Positions 54,693-63,562 of a stretch of DNA of 64,000 nt are shown piece by piece (within the stretch, counting starts at the first letter, position 1; every line of letters begins with the position of its first letter). Location of the stretch: the NCBI RefSeq assembly GCF_030362795.1, contig NZ_JAUCBM010000009.1, positions 47,526 to 111,525 of the forward strand, given 5' to 3'. Source of the stretch: Pseudochrobactrum kiredjianiae (lineage in GTDB: Bacteria > Pseudomonadota > Alphaproteobacteria > Rhizobiales > Rhizobiaceae). The notes beneath the pieces are model-generated. The model saw only the letters and a list, made by a program, of their open reading frames with translations, was not told the DNA's origin and did no database searches. A program made the position numbers and the translations under genes.

Positions 54693-55892
54693 TTATCTGG
54701 CAAGCGGTGTATTTTTACTGCCAATCAGCACCAGAGCGAGGCCGCCAGCAGCCAGTAACCCGCCTGCAATTGAAACGGCCGCATAGCCAAATCCCAGACT
54801 GATCACACCGGCTCCGAGTGCTGCGCCAACGGCATTGCCAAGATTAAATGCGCCGACATTAATGGATGAGGCAAGTCCGGGTGCCTCGGAAGCCGCTAGC
54901 ATGACACGCATCTGCACGGGCGGGACAAGAGCAAAAGCTGCAGCACCCCAGAATAACAATCCGATTGCAGCGCCACTATGCGTGCTGAGGACAAATGGCA
55001 ACACAAACATAATCAAAGCAAGAGAGGCCAGAAATATCTTTGTTGCTCCATCCAGCGACCAGTCGGCAAGCCGACCGCCCATCCAGTTACCAAAGGTAAA
55101 GCCAACACCAATCAGTGCCAGTGCCATTGTAACAAAAGCACCGGATGCATTGGTCAGTGTTTCCAGAGCGGGAGCTACATAGGTGTAGAGGGTAAACATG
55201 GCACCTGCCCCCATGACAGTGGTTGTCATGGCAAGTAGTACAGCCGGACGTGTTAAAACCCGTAACTCCTTACGAACATCAGGCATTGTTCCCCGCTCAC
55301 CTTTCGGGAGTGCGAGCCATAAAGCAATAATAGCAACAATTCCAATCAGGGCTGTTCCGGCAAAGGCCATGCGCCAGCCAATTTGCTGACCAATCCATGT
55401 GGCTGCAGGAACACCACCAATATTGGCGATGGTCAGTCCCATAAACATCGCGGCAACTGCACTGGCCTGTTTTTCTTTAGCAACGACACTGGCCGCTACA
55501 ACTGCACCTAAGCCAAAAAATGCGCCATGGTTGAGGCTGGTTACAAGGCGAGCCAGTAACAGCGTATAATAGCCCGGAGCCAGCGCTGACAGTAAATTAC
55601 CGATGGTGAAAATCACCATCAGCAGGATTAGCGCTGTGCGTTTGCCAAAGCGGCTGAAGGCGAGCGTCATAATAGGTGCGCCGACCATCACGCCGATGGC
55701 ATAGGCACTTATCAGCAATCCTGCTGTGGGGATTGATACGTCAACTCCGTCAGCAATGACCGGTAACAGCCCCATAGGGGAAAATTCTGTTGTACCTATA
55801 CCAAACGCGCCGATTGCAAGTGCAAGCAATACACCACGCGCAGATAAGGATGATGCGGCCGTATGAACAGCCGCCGGAGCAAATGTGCTCAT
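54693..55892 (-). CDS. MFS transporter, AraJ/YdhP-like
   Basis: The 399-residue protein has 12 predicted helices. Early motifs are GAFGIGTTEFSPMGLLPVIA near residue 33 and AYAIGVMVGAPIMTLAFSRFGKR near 64, the DHA1 antiporter motif A of the AraJ/YdhP/PbuE group. It probably exports a small compound with proton exchange. It lies 13 bp behind the aldo/keto reductase gene and is divergent from a LysR gene, so the two form a likely detoxification operon. Confidence 0.9.
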   Translation of the reverse strand: MSTFAPAAVHTAASSLSARGVLLALAIGAFGIGTTEFSPMGLLPVIADGVDVSIPTAGLLISAYAIGVMVGAPIMTLAFSRFGKRTALILLMVIFTIGNLLSALAPGYYTLLLARLVTSLNHGAFFGLGAVVAASVVAKEKQASAVAAMFMGLTIANIGGVPAATWIGQQIGWRMAFAGTALIGIVAIIALWLALPKGERGTMPDVRKELRVLTRPAVLLAMTTTVMGAGAMFTLYTYVAPALETLTNASGAFVTMALALIGVGFTFGNWMGGRLADWSLDGATKIFLASLALIMFVLPFVLSTHSGAAIGLLFWGAAAFALVPPVQMRVMLAASEAPGLASSINVGAFNLGNAVGAALGAGVISLGFGYAAVSIAGGLLAAGGLALVLIGSKNTPLAR

Positions 55893-55905
55893 AATGATAA
55901 TCCTC

Positions 55906-56730
55906 TTAAATATCCCAGACTGGAGCTAGACCGGCAGGGCTGACAAGGCGGCCATCCGTGCGGGCGAGACTGGCAATCACAGCCATGTCACTGTCTTCCA
56001 ATACAAAATCAAAAATCGCGATATTTTCAGCAACACGCGCAGGATTCGCTGTTTTTGAAAGCGCAATATGTCCCTGTTGCACCAGCCAGCGAAGACCGAT
56101 CTGTGCAGCGGTTTTGCCATATTTTGCACCGATCTTTTGCAATGTTGCATCTTGCGGAACTGCGCCGTCAGCCATGCTATAATAAGCGGTTACTGCCATG
56201 CCACTGTCATGAGCAGCAGCCACAAGCTGATGCTGAGGGAGATAAGGGTGCAACTCAACCTGATTGGTGATGATCGGGGCAGCGGAGTGAGCAACGGATT
56301 CCTTCATTTGTGCGATGTTTTGATTGGAAACGCCGATAAATTTGGTCTTTCCGGCCTCTTTGACTGCATTCAGCATGTCGATCTGGGCGGCAATTGAAAC
56401 CTGATCGGCAGGCCAGTGCAGAAGCAGAAGATCAACCTGATCTGTCTGCAGCTTTTCGAGGCTTTCATCAACCGAGGCAGCGAAACGACCTGCACTATAA
56501 TTATCCACCCAGACTTTGGTGGTCAGGAATAATTCATCCCGACGCACACCGGCAGTCTGCAGTGCTTTGCCGAGCGCTGCTTCATTCTGATAGATTTGTG
56601 CGGTATCGAAATGGCGAAAACCGGCTTCAAGTGCTGCCGGAATGACCCGCTCAACTTCCGCATCAGACATGCGGAAGACACCGAAACCAAGCGCTGGGAT
56701 AGTGGCGCCGTGGGCTGTAACAGTTTGCAT
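55906..56730 (-). CDS. Aldo/keto reductase, 2,5-diketogluconate reductase type
   Basis: The 274-residue NADPH-dependent reductase has the catalytic tetrad Asp42, Tyr47, Lys72 and His105 (FDTAQIYQNE, TTKVW, LLLLHWP). The family segment IGVSNQN follows near 138. The protein is of the DkgA/DkgB size. It reduces aldehydes or keto compounds such as methylglyoxal or keto sugars; the actual substrate is unknown. A LysR gene diverges 148 bp upstream. Confidence 0.92.
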   Translation of the reverse strand: MQTVTAHGATIPALGFGVFRMSDAEVERVIPAALEAGFRHFDTAQIYQNEAALGKALQTAGVRRDELFLTTKVWVDNYSAGRFAASVDESLEKLQTDQVDLLLLHWPADQVSIAAQIDMLNAVKEAGKTKFIGVSNQNIAQMKESVAHSAAPIITNQVELHPYLPQHQLVAAAHDSGMAVTAYYSMADGAVPQDATLQKIGAKYGKTAAQIGLRWLVQQGHIALSKTANPARVAENIAIFDFVLEDSDMAVIASLARTDGRLVSPAGLAPVWDI

Positions 56731-56878
56731 AATAAAATTCCTTGTGAGGTGAACAGGAAGAAATTGTCAGCCGTTCACGGGTCTTTTGTCTTAGTCATCA
56801 AATAAAGTGTCTGCGGGGACTTGATAATCATCCCGAATTCCACATCATCTGTGAAACAAAATCACAAGTGAGGCGCAG

Positions 56879-57787
56879 ATGGATAATCGTACCGGTGAGA
56901 TGCAGGTGTTTTTGCGTGTGGTTGAGACGGGAAGTTTCTCTGAAGCCGCAAGATTATTACGAATGACCCCATCAACAATCAGCAAGCTGATTTCGCGCAT
57001 GGAAGCGCGGCTTGGTGTGCGGTTGATTGAGCGTTCAACCCGCCGTCTGTCACTGACAGATGAGGGTAAGTTTTATTATGAACGCGGCCTGACCCTGTTG
57101 CAGGATCTGGACCAGATTGAACATGAGCTTTCACAGGGGGCTGCAGCGGCGAGCGGCGTGGTTCGGGTGAATGTTTCTGTGGGGTTGGGTGTTTTGGGAC
57201 TTGAGCCGCTATTGATGGAGTTCTGGGAGGCTTATCCGCACATTGTTGTAGACTTGTCGCTGTCCGACGAAATTGTTGATCTGTACCTTGAGCGAACCGA
57301 TATTGCTTTTCGTGTGGCGACACTTCCGGATTCCGGCATGATGGCACGGCGAATTGGTACTGCCTATCGTAAAATTGTGGCGTCGCCTGGCTATCTCGAG
57401 CGCTACGGAACACCTGTTAAAACAGAAGACCTGTCACAGCATAACTGTATCGGCTTCAACTTTCGTCGCGCAGCGCCGGTCTGGCCGCTGAAGGAAGGCG
57501 GGCGAATGACGGATCGCGTAGTGAAAGGCTCTCTGCTAGCCAATAATGGTGAGACAGTGCGCCGTATGGCGTTGGCTGGTGCGGGGCTGGCACGCATGGG
57601 GGATTATCATGTGCGGGAAGATCTGGCCGCAGGTCGTCTTGTTGAAGTTCTGACTGATGTGATCGAGCCGGATAAAGAGGACATTCACGCTGTTTTTTTG
57701 GGCGGACAACGGATGCCGCAGCGCGTTCGTCTCTTTCTTGATTTTATCGTGCCGAGGTTGCAAAAATTCCTCAATGCCCAAGCATGA
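56879..57787 (+). CDS. LysR family transcriptional regulator
   Basis: The 302-residue protein has the N-terminal DNA-binding domain (MQVFLRVVETGSFSEAARLL, then MTPSTISKLISRMEARLGVRL) and an effector domain of the type found in CrgA-like regulators (RRLSLTDEGKFYYERG). GAGG lies five bases upstream of the ATG. It is divergent from the aldo/keto reductase-MFS operon and probably controls it. Confidence 0.92.
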   Translation: MDNRTGEMQVFLRVVETGSFSEAARLLRMTPSTISKLISRMEARLGVRLIERSTRRLSLTDEGKFYYERGLTLLQDLDQIEHELSQGAAAASGVVRVNVSVGLGVLGLEPLLMEFWEAYPHIVVDLSLSDEIVDLYLERTDIAFRVATLPDSGMMARRIGTAYRKIVASPGYLERYGTPVKTEDLSQHNCIGFNFRRAAPVWPLKEGGRMTDRVVKGSLLANNGETVRRMALAGAGLARMGDYHVREDLAAGRLVEVLTDVIEPDKEDIHAVFLGGQRMPQRVRLFLDFIVPRLQKFLNAQA

Positions 57788-57796
57788 CAGGCCGTT

Positions 57797-57836
57797 CATC
57801 TGCTTGCATGGTCGGAGACCAGATAGCAAGCAGATG
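57797..57836. terminator. Bidirectional hairpin between LysR and CynX-type genes
   Basis: An 11-bp perfect stem (CATCTGCTTGC / GCAAGCAGATG) with an 18-base loop lies between convergent genes. Confidence 0.65.
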
Positions 57837-57848
57837 ATAATAAATCGA

Positions 57849-59081
57849 CTATTCTGTCGCCAACGCATTGTTAATGCAGGGTGCGACGGCCTGTTTTCTT
57901 GATTGAATATGCACAGGGCGTCCGGCGCAATAGCCCAGTATTGCCATCAAGCCGCAAATGATTGTGCAGATGATCAATAATGCTGCCCAGCTATGAAAAT
58001 AATCATGGATCATGCCCGCAGCCGGAGGTGCACCGGCCGCAATCGAATAGCCTGCACATTGTGCCATGCCCGAGAGTGTTGCAGCCTGACTGACATTGGC
58101 TGAGCGCAGGCTGATAAATGCCAGAGCAAGAATGAAAGTGGCACCGCAGCCGAAGCCAAAAAGCCCCACCCAGAATACAGCCCATTGTGGCAGGATAACA
58201 ATGCCGGCGAGGGAGAGTGCTGTCATAGTCGGAAGAGCAATAGCGACAGTTTTCTGATCTTTAAAACGGCTGAGTACTGCACCAAAAATGAGGCCCGGTA
58301 CAGCTGTTGCCAATTGAGAAATCCCATGCAGTGAGCCTGCTGCAGCGGGAGAATATCCGGCCTCAGTCAAAATGGCAGGGAGCCAGGCGACAATGACATA
58401 ATAGACCAGTGAGTTGAGGCCAAAAAACAGTGTGACCTGCCACGCGAGAGGAGAGCGCCACAGATTATCATCGTGTTGGATTGCCTTATGGTTTTGCGTG
58501 TTGGTGGTTGTATTGGCTAATTGCGGTATCCATGCTGCAATTGCGAGCAGCGGAAAAATAACGAATGATCCCAGCGCCCAGTTCCAGCCATAACCGGAAA
58601 GGGAGGCGATAGGAATGGCAACAGTGGAGGCGACTGCTGCGGCTACCCCTGCCGTAACGGAATAGGCGCCTGTTATCGCCGCAATTTTGTCAGGGAAATC
58701 GCGCTTTAAAAGTCCGGGCAATAGGACATTTGCGATTGCAATGCCGATGCCGATGATGCCGGTTCCCAGAAACAGGCACCAGACAGACTCGATCAGGCGT
58801 AATAAAATACCGCTGGTGACCAGCAATAGCGCGATGAACAGGCTGCGTTCCAAACCGCATTTTCGTGACAGGATCACAGCGAAGGGAGAGGCGATTGCAA
58901 AGGCCAGCAGTGGCAGCGTCGTCAATGCGCCGGCGGTCGTGGTGCTGAAGCCAAAGCTGTCTCGGATGAGTTCGAGTACCGGCGCAACGCCGGTGACAGG
59001 GGCACGTAATGTTGTGGCAATGAGCAAGATGCCAGTAAGCAACAGAAGGGGCCGTTTTATAGAACCGGTTTTAATATTCAT
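57849..59081 (-). CDS. nimT: MFS transporter, CynX/NimT type
   Basis: The 410-residue protein has 12 predicted helices and the CynX/NimT signature LRAPVTGVAPVLELI near residue 25. E. coli NimT exports 2-nitroimidazole, and its gene is divergent from the AraC-type regulator gene nimR; the same pairing is seen here. Other CynX-type carriers move cyanate or similar small anions. Function is therefore likely efflux of a small xenobiotic; the symbol is given by similarity in sequence type and gene order. Confidence 0.8.
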   Translation of the reverse strand: MNIKTGSIKRPLLLLTGILLIATTLRAPVTGVAPVLELIRDSFGFSTTTAGALTTLPLLAFAIASPFAVILSRKCGLERSLFIALLLVTSGILLRLIESVWCLFLGTGIIGIGIAIANVLLPGLLKRDFPDKIAAITGAYSVTAGVAAAVASTVAIPIASLSGYGWNWALGSFVIFPLLAIAAWIPQLANTTTNTQNHKAIQHDDNLWRSPLAWQVTLFFGLNSLVYYVIVAWLPAILTEAGYSPAAAGSLHGISQLATAVPGLIFGAVLSRFKDQKTVAIALPTMTALSLAGIVILPQWAVFWVGLFGFGCGATFILALAFISLRSANVSQAATLSGMAQCAGYSIAAGAPPAAGMIHDYFHSWAALLIICTIICGLMAILGYCAGRPVHIQSRKQAVAPCINNALATE

Positions 59082-59130
59082 GATTTTAATCCATTCTTTT
59101 TCCTCTATTTACCGGCTTGCAGTGCTTGTG

Positions 59131-59163
59131 AATTTAGCTATAGTGCCTATTAATCGCTAAATT
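59131..59163. promoter_or_regulatory. Inverted repeat between nimT and nimR-like genes
   Basis: AATTTAGC at 59131-59138 and GCTAAATT at 59156-59163 form a perfect 8-bp dyad with a 17-bp spacer in the 95-bp divergent gap. It is a candidate operator for the AraC-type regulator. Confidence 0.5.
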
Positions 59164-59176
59164 ATGCCAGATTGTC

Positions 59177-59992
59177 ATGCAGCCACGTCACAACTCTATT
59201 GATTTTGATCCTGATTTGACCGCCCGCCCTGCGATTGCGCTGGATTTGAATTTTCGAGATTATTCGACCGAAATACCGGTTCATCAGCATCGTAAAGGCC
59301 AGCTCGTGTTGGCTTTGCATGGTGCTGTAACCTGTCAGGTGAGGGACGGTATGTGGATGGTGCCGCCAAATTGCGGGGTCTGGATTCCGGGTGATCTCGC
59401 ACATTCCAATCATGCGACAGCGAATGCACATCTGGCATATCTGTTTGTTGAACCGGATGCCGTATCCTTGCCGGATCATTGCTGCACTTTATCGGTCTCT
59501 CCTATGCTGAGAGAAATGATCAGATATCTGGCGCAGCAACCACTGGATTATCCGGATGGCGGTCATACCGACCGGCTGGTTCGCGTATTGCTGGACGAGC
59601 TGGTTCTGATGCGGCAGGAGGATTTCCATCTGCCGGTTTCGGATCATCCTAAAATTCGCCTGATGGCTGAAGCGCTGAGTGCAGATCCGGCAGATCGCAG
59701 TACCTTGGCACAATGGGCAATGCGGATCGCGGTGAGCGAGCGCTCGCTTGCAAGACTGATGGTGCAGGAAACAGGGTTGACCTTTGGCCGCTGGCGGCAG
59801 CAGCTGCATCTGATTATTGCCCTGCGCGAGATTGCGGCAGGTACTTCAGTGCAAGCAACATCTGAAATGCTCGGATATGAATCGCCGACCGCATTTATTA
59901 CGATGTTTAAGAAGGCTCTGGGACAGACACCGACCCGTTATTTGCAAGGTCTGGAACAGGCCGGAATGCCGGACTATTCCAGAACAAGCTAA
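59177..59992 (+). CDS. nimR: AraC family regulator, NimR-like
   Basis: The 271-residue protein has an N-terminal cupin domain (HQHRKGQLVLALHGAVTCQV near 36-55, WMVPPNCGVWIPGDLAHS near 61-78) and two helix-turn-helix motifs (LAQWAMRIAVSERSLARLM near 177, SEMLGYESPTAFITMFKKAL near 234). This layout is that of NimR/YeaM-type repressors. It starts with ATG and is divergent from the CynX/NimT-type gene, which it probably represses. Confidence 0.85.
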   Translation: MQPRHNSIDFDPDLTARPAIALDLNFRDYSTEIPVHQHRKGQLVLALHGAVTCQVRDGMWMVPPNCGVWIPGDLAHSNHATANAHLAYLFVEPDAVSLPDHCCTLSVSPMLREMIRYLAQQPLDYPDGGHTDRLVRVLLDELVLMRQEDFHLPVSDHPKIRLMAEALSADPADRSTLAQWAMRIAVSERSLARLMVQETGLTFGRWRQQLHLIIALREIAAGTSVQATSEMLGYESPTAFITMFKKALGQTPTRYLQGLEQAGMPDYSRTS

Positions 59993-60000
59993 ACTCGGAA

Positions 60001-60030
60001 CGCTTGCTGGCTAAATGACCAGCAAGAGCG
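60001..60030. terminator. Hairpin between nimR-like and amidohydrolase genes
   Basis: CGCTTGCTGG pairs with CCAGCAAGAGCG with one bulge, around a loop of about eight bases, between convergent genes. Confidence 0.55.
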
Positions 60031-60043
60031 TTCGTTGTAGATT

Positions 60044-61345
60044 TTACAAGGCTGACTTGTAGATATTACCGTCTTTCATGACAAAGCCGACATCACGCAT
60101 CTGTTCGATATTATCGAGCGGATTGGTTTTTACAGCAATAATATCGGCGAGTTTCCCGCTTTCAATGGTGCCGATGTCTTCAATCATATCAATATGGGTT
60201 GCCGCATTGACTGTTGCAGCGAGTAACGCTTCCTGCGGTGTCATTCCGGCCTCGACCATCAGCACCAGTTCAGTGGCATTGTCTCCGTGAACAGAAACAC
60301 CGCTATCGGTACCAAACGCAATTTGGACACCAGCTTTATGAGCTTTACGCAACATATCCAGCATTAAGGGGCCAGCTTGCAGCGACTTAATACGCTGTGG
60401 CTCTGTCATCCATTTCGCTTCTTTGGCAGTTCTGGCGACAAAATCACCGGCCATAACTGTTGGCACCAGATAAGCGCCTTTTTCCTTAAACAGTGCAATG
60501 GAGCTGTCATCCAGATAGGTGCCATGTTCAATCGACATAACGCCGGATGCCAGCGAGGAATTAATGCCGTTCAAGCCATGGGCATGGGCGGTTACTTTAC
60601 GCCCCATGCTGCTCGCCGCATCAACAATTGCCTCAATCTCAGGGCTGGTAAATTGCTGGTTGAAGCCTGCGAGCGTATTTGACAGAACGCCGCCGGTTGC
60701 TGTGATTTTGATGATATCGGCGCCTTTGCGAATTTGTTCACGTGCTGCACGGCGGCAATCATCGGCACCGTTGCAGATTGAATCTTTATGCAAGACCTCG
60801 GCTACATCATCATTATAACCCTGACGGCCATCCGCATGGCCGCCACTGACGGAAATGGCATATCCTGCACTGCGAATGCGCGGCAGCGGCAAGTCATTGC
60901 GTTTTGATGCTTCTTTGAGCGCAAAGATGGCATCCTGACCGCTGGCGCCCAGATCCTGAATTGTCGTGAAGCCTGCCTCTAATGTGCGTTTGCCATGCAG
61001 TGCACCCTGCATTGCCCAGTCGGCATCCGAATTTTCTACACGCTTAAGGCGTGCATCCGGTGCCAGTTGTGATGTGATGTGGACATGGCTGTCGATCATG
61101 CCGGGCATAACGAAAGCTTTGCTTAAATCTACTATTTTTGCCCCGTCGCGCTGAGAAAAGCCTGTTTCGATAGCCTCAATCTTATTGTTTTTGATAATGA
61201 TTGATTGCTCGGTGAGGGGCTTGTCTGCCGGATTTGCCAGCAAAGTTCCGGCATGTATAATCGTTGTCTGATCTGTATCCTGCGCAAATGCAGGCATAGT
61301 GAAAAGACAAGATGCGAGTAGTCCAAATAGTAGATGTTTTTGCAT
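60044..61345 (-). CDS. Secreted amidohydrolase family protein
   Basis: The 433-residue protein has a signal peptide (cleavage after AFA, residue 21) and the metal-dependent amidohydrolase fold. Metal ligands are His87 and His89 (GMIDSHVHIT), the bridging lysine in IIKITATGG, His in TAHAHG and IEHGT, and Asp in FGTDSGV. It resembles imidazolonepropionase-like and Xaa-Pro dipeptidase-type enzymes (YtcJ/PepQ-like group), so it probably cleaves a peptide or cyclic amide in the periplasm. The frame is open from 61432, but GGAGGA just upstream supports the ATG at 61345. Confidence 0.87.
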   Translation of the reverse strand: MQKHLLFGLLASCLFTMPAFAQDTDQTTIIHAGTLLANPADKPLTEQSIIIKNNKIEAIETGFSQRDGAKIVDLSKAFVMPGMIDSHVHITSQLAPDARLKRVENSDADWAMQGALHGKRTLEAGFTTIQDLGASGQDAIFALKEASKRNDLPLPRIRSAGYAISVSGGHADGRQGYNDDVAEVLHKDSICNGADDCRRAAREQIRKGADIIKITATGGVLSNTLAGFNQQFTSPEIEAIVDAASSMGRKVTAHAHGLNGINSSLASGVMSIEHGTYLDDSSIALFKEKGAYLVPTVMAGDFVARTAKEAKWMTEPQRIKSLQAGPLMLDMLRKAHKAGVQIAFGTDSGVSVHGDNATELVLMVEAGMTPQEALLAATVNAATHIDMIEDIGTIESGKLADIIAVKTNPLDNIEQMRDVGFVMKDGNIYKSAL

Positions 61346-61800
61346 TGATACTCTCTCCTCCAATGAGATGCACGATGTAAAGAGAGACGAATAAAAACGA
61401 TCAGTCAACGAATATTGAAAATAAATCAACATATGATCATGAAACCTATGAGGGGCTTCTTGTTTACTTGGGGCTTTTTCATTGTGACTGAATTTTAGAG
61501 AATGGACTGGTACGTATGTAGTGATGTTAAATGGTCACAGATGGATGCTGACTTGCGTTGATTTACGGAAAAGCACCCTGATACAGAATGTGTCATGTTG
61601 ATTTTCAAAACAGGACGATTATACAGACAATAGTATTTCGGGCGCATTATCGCCCTGTTTCTGGAAAGGGAGCACGACAATGCACGGCATTATCCTTCGC
61701 CCCGCTGGGGTTTCAGCTTAACTCAGTAATTGCTGACGAATGTTGAGTGACCTGCTGGCTTTGTCAGCAGATGATACCTTATATCCAGAGTTTAAAAATT
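61346..61800. other. Intergenic region upstream of rtcB
   Basis: These 455 bp hold no convincing gene. A small hairpin GGGCG/CGCCC lies near 61642-61657. GGGAG near 61668 precedes a 13-codon frame at 61681 that begins MHGIILRPAG, which may be a chance frame. CTGCTG/CAGCAG forms a second hairpin near 61751-61769. The promoters for the divergent amidohydrolase and rtcB genes should lie here. Confidence 0.45.
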
Positions 61801-63018
61801 ATGGGCATTTTAATTGAGAGCTTATGCTCTCCTGAAGCCGGAACACAGGTTCCGGCTATAATACGCCGTTTCTATACGGATAAAAGCTGGGTGGAAGGGG
61901 AAACCCTTCGCCAGCTTGATCAAATGGCTCGCCTTAACGGTGCGATGACACTTGCTGCCTTTCCTGATTTGCATCCGGGGAAATATGGTGCGACCGGTGT
62001 GGCTTTGCTTGCCAACAGGCTGCATCCTTTATTAATCGGCAACGATATTGGCTGCGGAATGAGCCTGTTCATGCTTGATCTGCCCGTGCGTAAATTACGT
62101 ATTGATAAAGCAGAGCTTCGTTTACGCGAGTTGGAAATGCAGGAAATTTCTGATGCCGGTGCAATGCTGGCTGCAAGCGGGCTTCCTCATGATCTGTTTC
62201 CGGAAGGATTGGGAACAATCGGCGGCGGTAATCACTTTTGTGAATTACAGGCTGTGGATGAAATGTTTGCAGGTTCTTCTGAGGGCGTGCTTGATAGTCA
62301 GGCGCTTTACTTGTTGGTTCATTCCGGTTCACGGGGGTTGGGTGCGTCTGTTTTTGCAGAGTTTCTTGTTGCTGGTGAGGCCAATAATGAAGGTCTGGAG
62401 ATCGGCTCTCCTGCCTATACACGGTGGAAAAATAAGCATGATCAATGTGTTAAATGGGCATCGCTTAACCGCCGGATGATTGCGGAGCGCGCAGCTAAGG
62501 CATTACACGCTGATTGCACATTGATCGCGGATGTTCCGCATAATGTTGTGCGTGTTCAGCCTGACGGAATTGTTCATCATAAAGGTGCGGCAGTGGCGAA
62601 TGCTGGTGATTTGGTTCCTGTTGCGGGATCACGGGCGAGCCTGAGTTATATCGTTCGCGCCCGCGATGAAGTGCAGCAATCGCTCGGGGCTATTTCACAT
62701 GGTGCAGGTCGTAAATATGACCGTGCCAGTATGCAGGGACGCATTGGCAAGCTTCGTTCACAACGTGAGCAACACCTGCGTAATCCGTGGGGCGGCAGGG
62801 CGATTTGTGATGATCGGGCTTTGATGGTGGAAGAAGCCGCATCGGCCTACAAGGATTCTGCGCAGGTGGTTGCGGATCTTGAAGCACATCATCTTATTGA
62901 CCCTGTGGCGGCTATGCGTCCTTTGCTGACCTACAAAAAGGCAATGGATCAGAAGACTGGCGGGAGCCTGAAGAATGACGATAAGAGAGGCCGAAAGGGG
63001 CATTATGAAAAGCGTTGA
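61801..63018 (+). CDS. rtcB: RtcB-type RNA ligase (PrfH-associated)
   Basis: RtcB joins RNA 2',3'-cyclic phosphate or 3'-phosphate ends to 5'-hydroxyl ends using GTP and Mn2+. The 405-residue protein keeps the metal ligands (DLHPG, GNDIGCGM with Asp82 and Cys85, GGGNHF with His145, VHSGSRGLG with His174) and the guanylated histidine, His300 in SHGAGR. The frame is open from 61747; the ATG at 61801 gives the family start. The gene overlaps prfH by 14 bases. This pairing marks the RtcB2-PrfH group, reported to rescue and repair ribosomes cut in the 16S decoding centre. Confidence 0.92.
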   Translation: MGILIESLCSPEAGTQVPAIIRRFYTDKSWVEGETLRQLDQMARLNGAMTLAAFPDLHPGKYGATGVALLANRLHPLLIGNDIGCGMSLFMLDLPVRKLRIDKAELRLRELEMQEISDAGAMLAASGLPHDLFPEGLGTIGGGNHFCELQAVDEMFAGSSEGVLDSQALYLLVHSGSRGLGASVFAEFLVAGEANNEGLEIGSPAYTRWKNKHDQCVKWASLNRRMIAERAAKALHADCTLIADVPHNVVRVQPDGIVHHKGAAVANAGDLVPVAGSRASLSYIVRARDEVQQSLGAISHGAGRKYDRASMQGRIGKLRSQREQHLRNPWGGRAICDDRALMVEEAASAYKDSAQVVADLEAHHLIDPVAAMRPLLTYKKAMDQKTGGSLKNDDKRGRKGHYEKR

Positions 63019-63562
63019 CTTGTTTTTATCATCTGGTTCCGGCCCCGCTGAATGTCGTATTGCACTTGGCCGCTTGGTTGATGTTTTACAGAAAGAAGCA
63101 CTTCAATCGGATTGCAGATTTGAAATGACCTCTGTAACGGCACCGGACAAATATGGCCCAAAGTCAGTGCTGGTAACTATCGAAGGGGACAAGGCAGATC
63201 AGATTGCGCGGGATTATTGCGGGACAATCAGGTTCATTTTCAAGAGTCCTGTTCGTCCGCAGCATAAGCGGCAGAACTGGTTTGTTTCTGTGTCAGAAGC
63301 TGACCTGCCGAAGGCAAGTGCAGTTGACATCCGTCCGGAAGATATCCGGTTTGAAACACTGCGCGCCGGAGGCCCCGGCGGACAACATCAAAATACAACG
63401 GATAGTGCCGTGCGTATTCTCCACATTCCGACGGGGATACAGCTCACTGCGCGCAATGAGCGGTCTCAGCATCGTAATAAAGCAGAAGCTTTGGAGCGGC
63501 TGAAAGCTATGCTGCAACATCTGCAGGAGAATGAAATGGAAAATGCCAAGGCTGCACGATAG
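63005..63562 (+). CDS. prfH: Peptide chain release factor homologue PrfH, 3' end cut by IS
   Basis: The 185-residue protein has the N-terminal LSSGSGPAECRIAL typical of PrfH and the catalytic GGQ at residues 125-127 in GGPGGQHQNTTDSAV, which releases the peptide from tRNA. ERSQHRNK follows. In E. coli PrfH about 20-30 more residues follow the final helix; here the frame stops with a TAG whose last base is the first base of the inverted repeat of an IS6-type element. The gene was therefore probably truncated by insertion. AAGGGG lies four bases before the ATG. Activity without the C-terminal tail is uncertain. Confidence 0.87.
   Translation: MKSVDLFLSSGSGPAECRIALGRLVDVLQKEALQSDCRFEMTSVTAPDKYGPKSVLVTIEGDKADQIARDYCGTIRFIFKSPVRPQHKRQNWFVSVSEADLPKASAVDIRPEDIRFETLRAGGPGGQHQNTTDSAVRILHIPTGIQLTARNERSQHRNKAEALERLKAMLQHLQENEMENAKAAR

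Noticed and set aside
61681..61722. 13-codon frame with GGGAG upstream before rtcB
   Set aside because: Too short to support without conservation; kept only as a note on the intergenic region.
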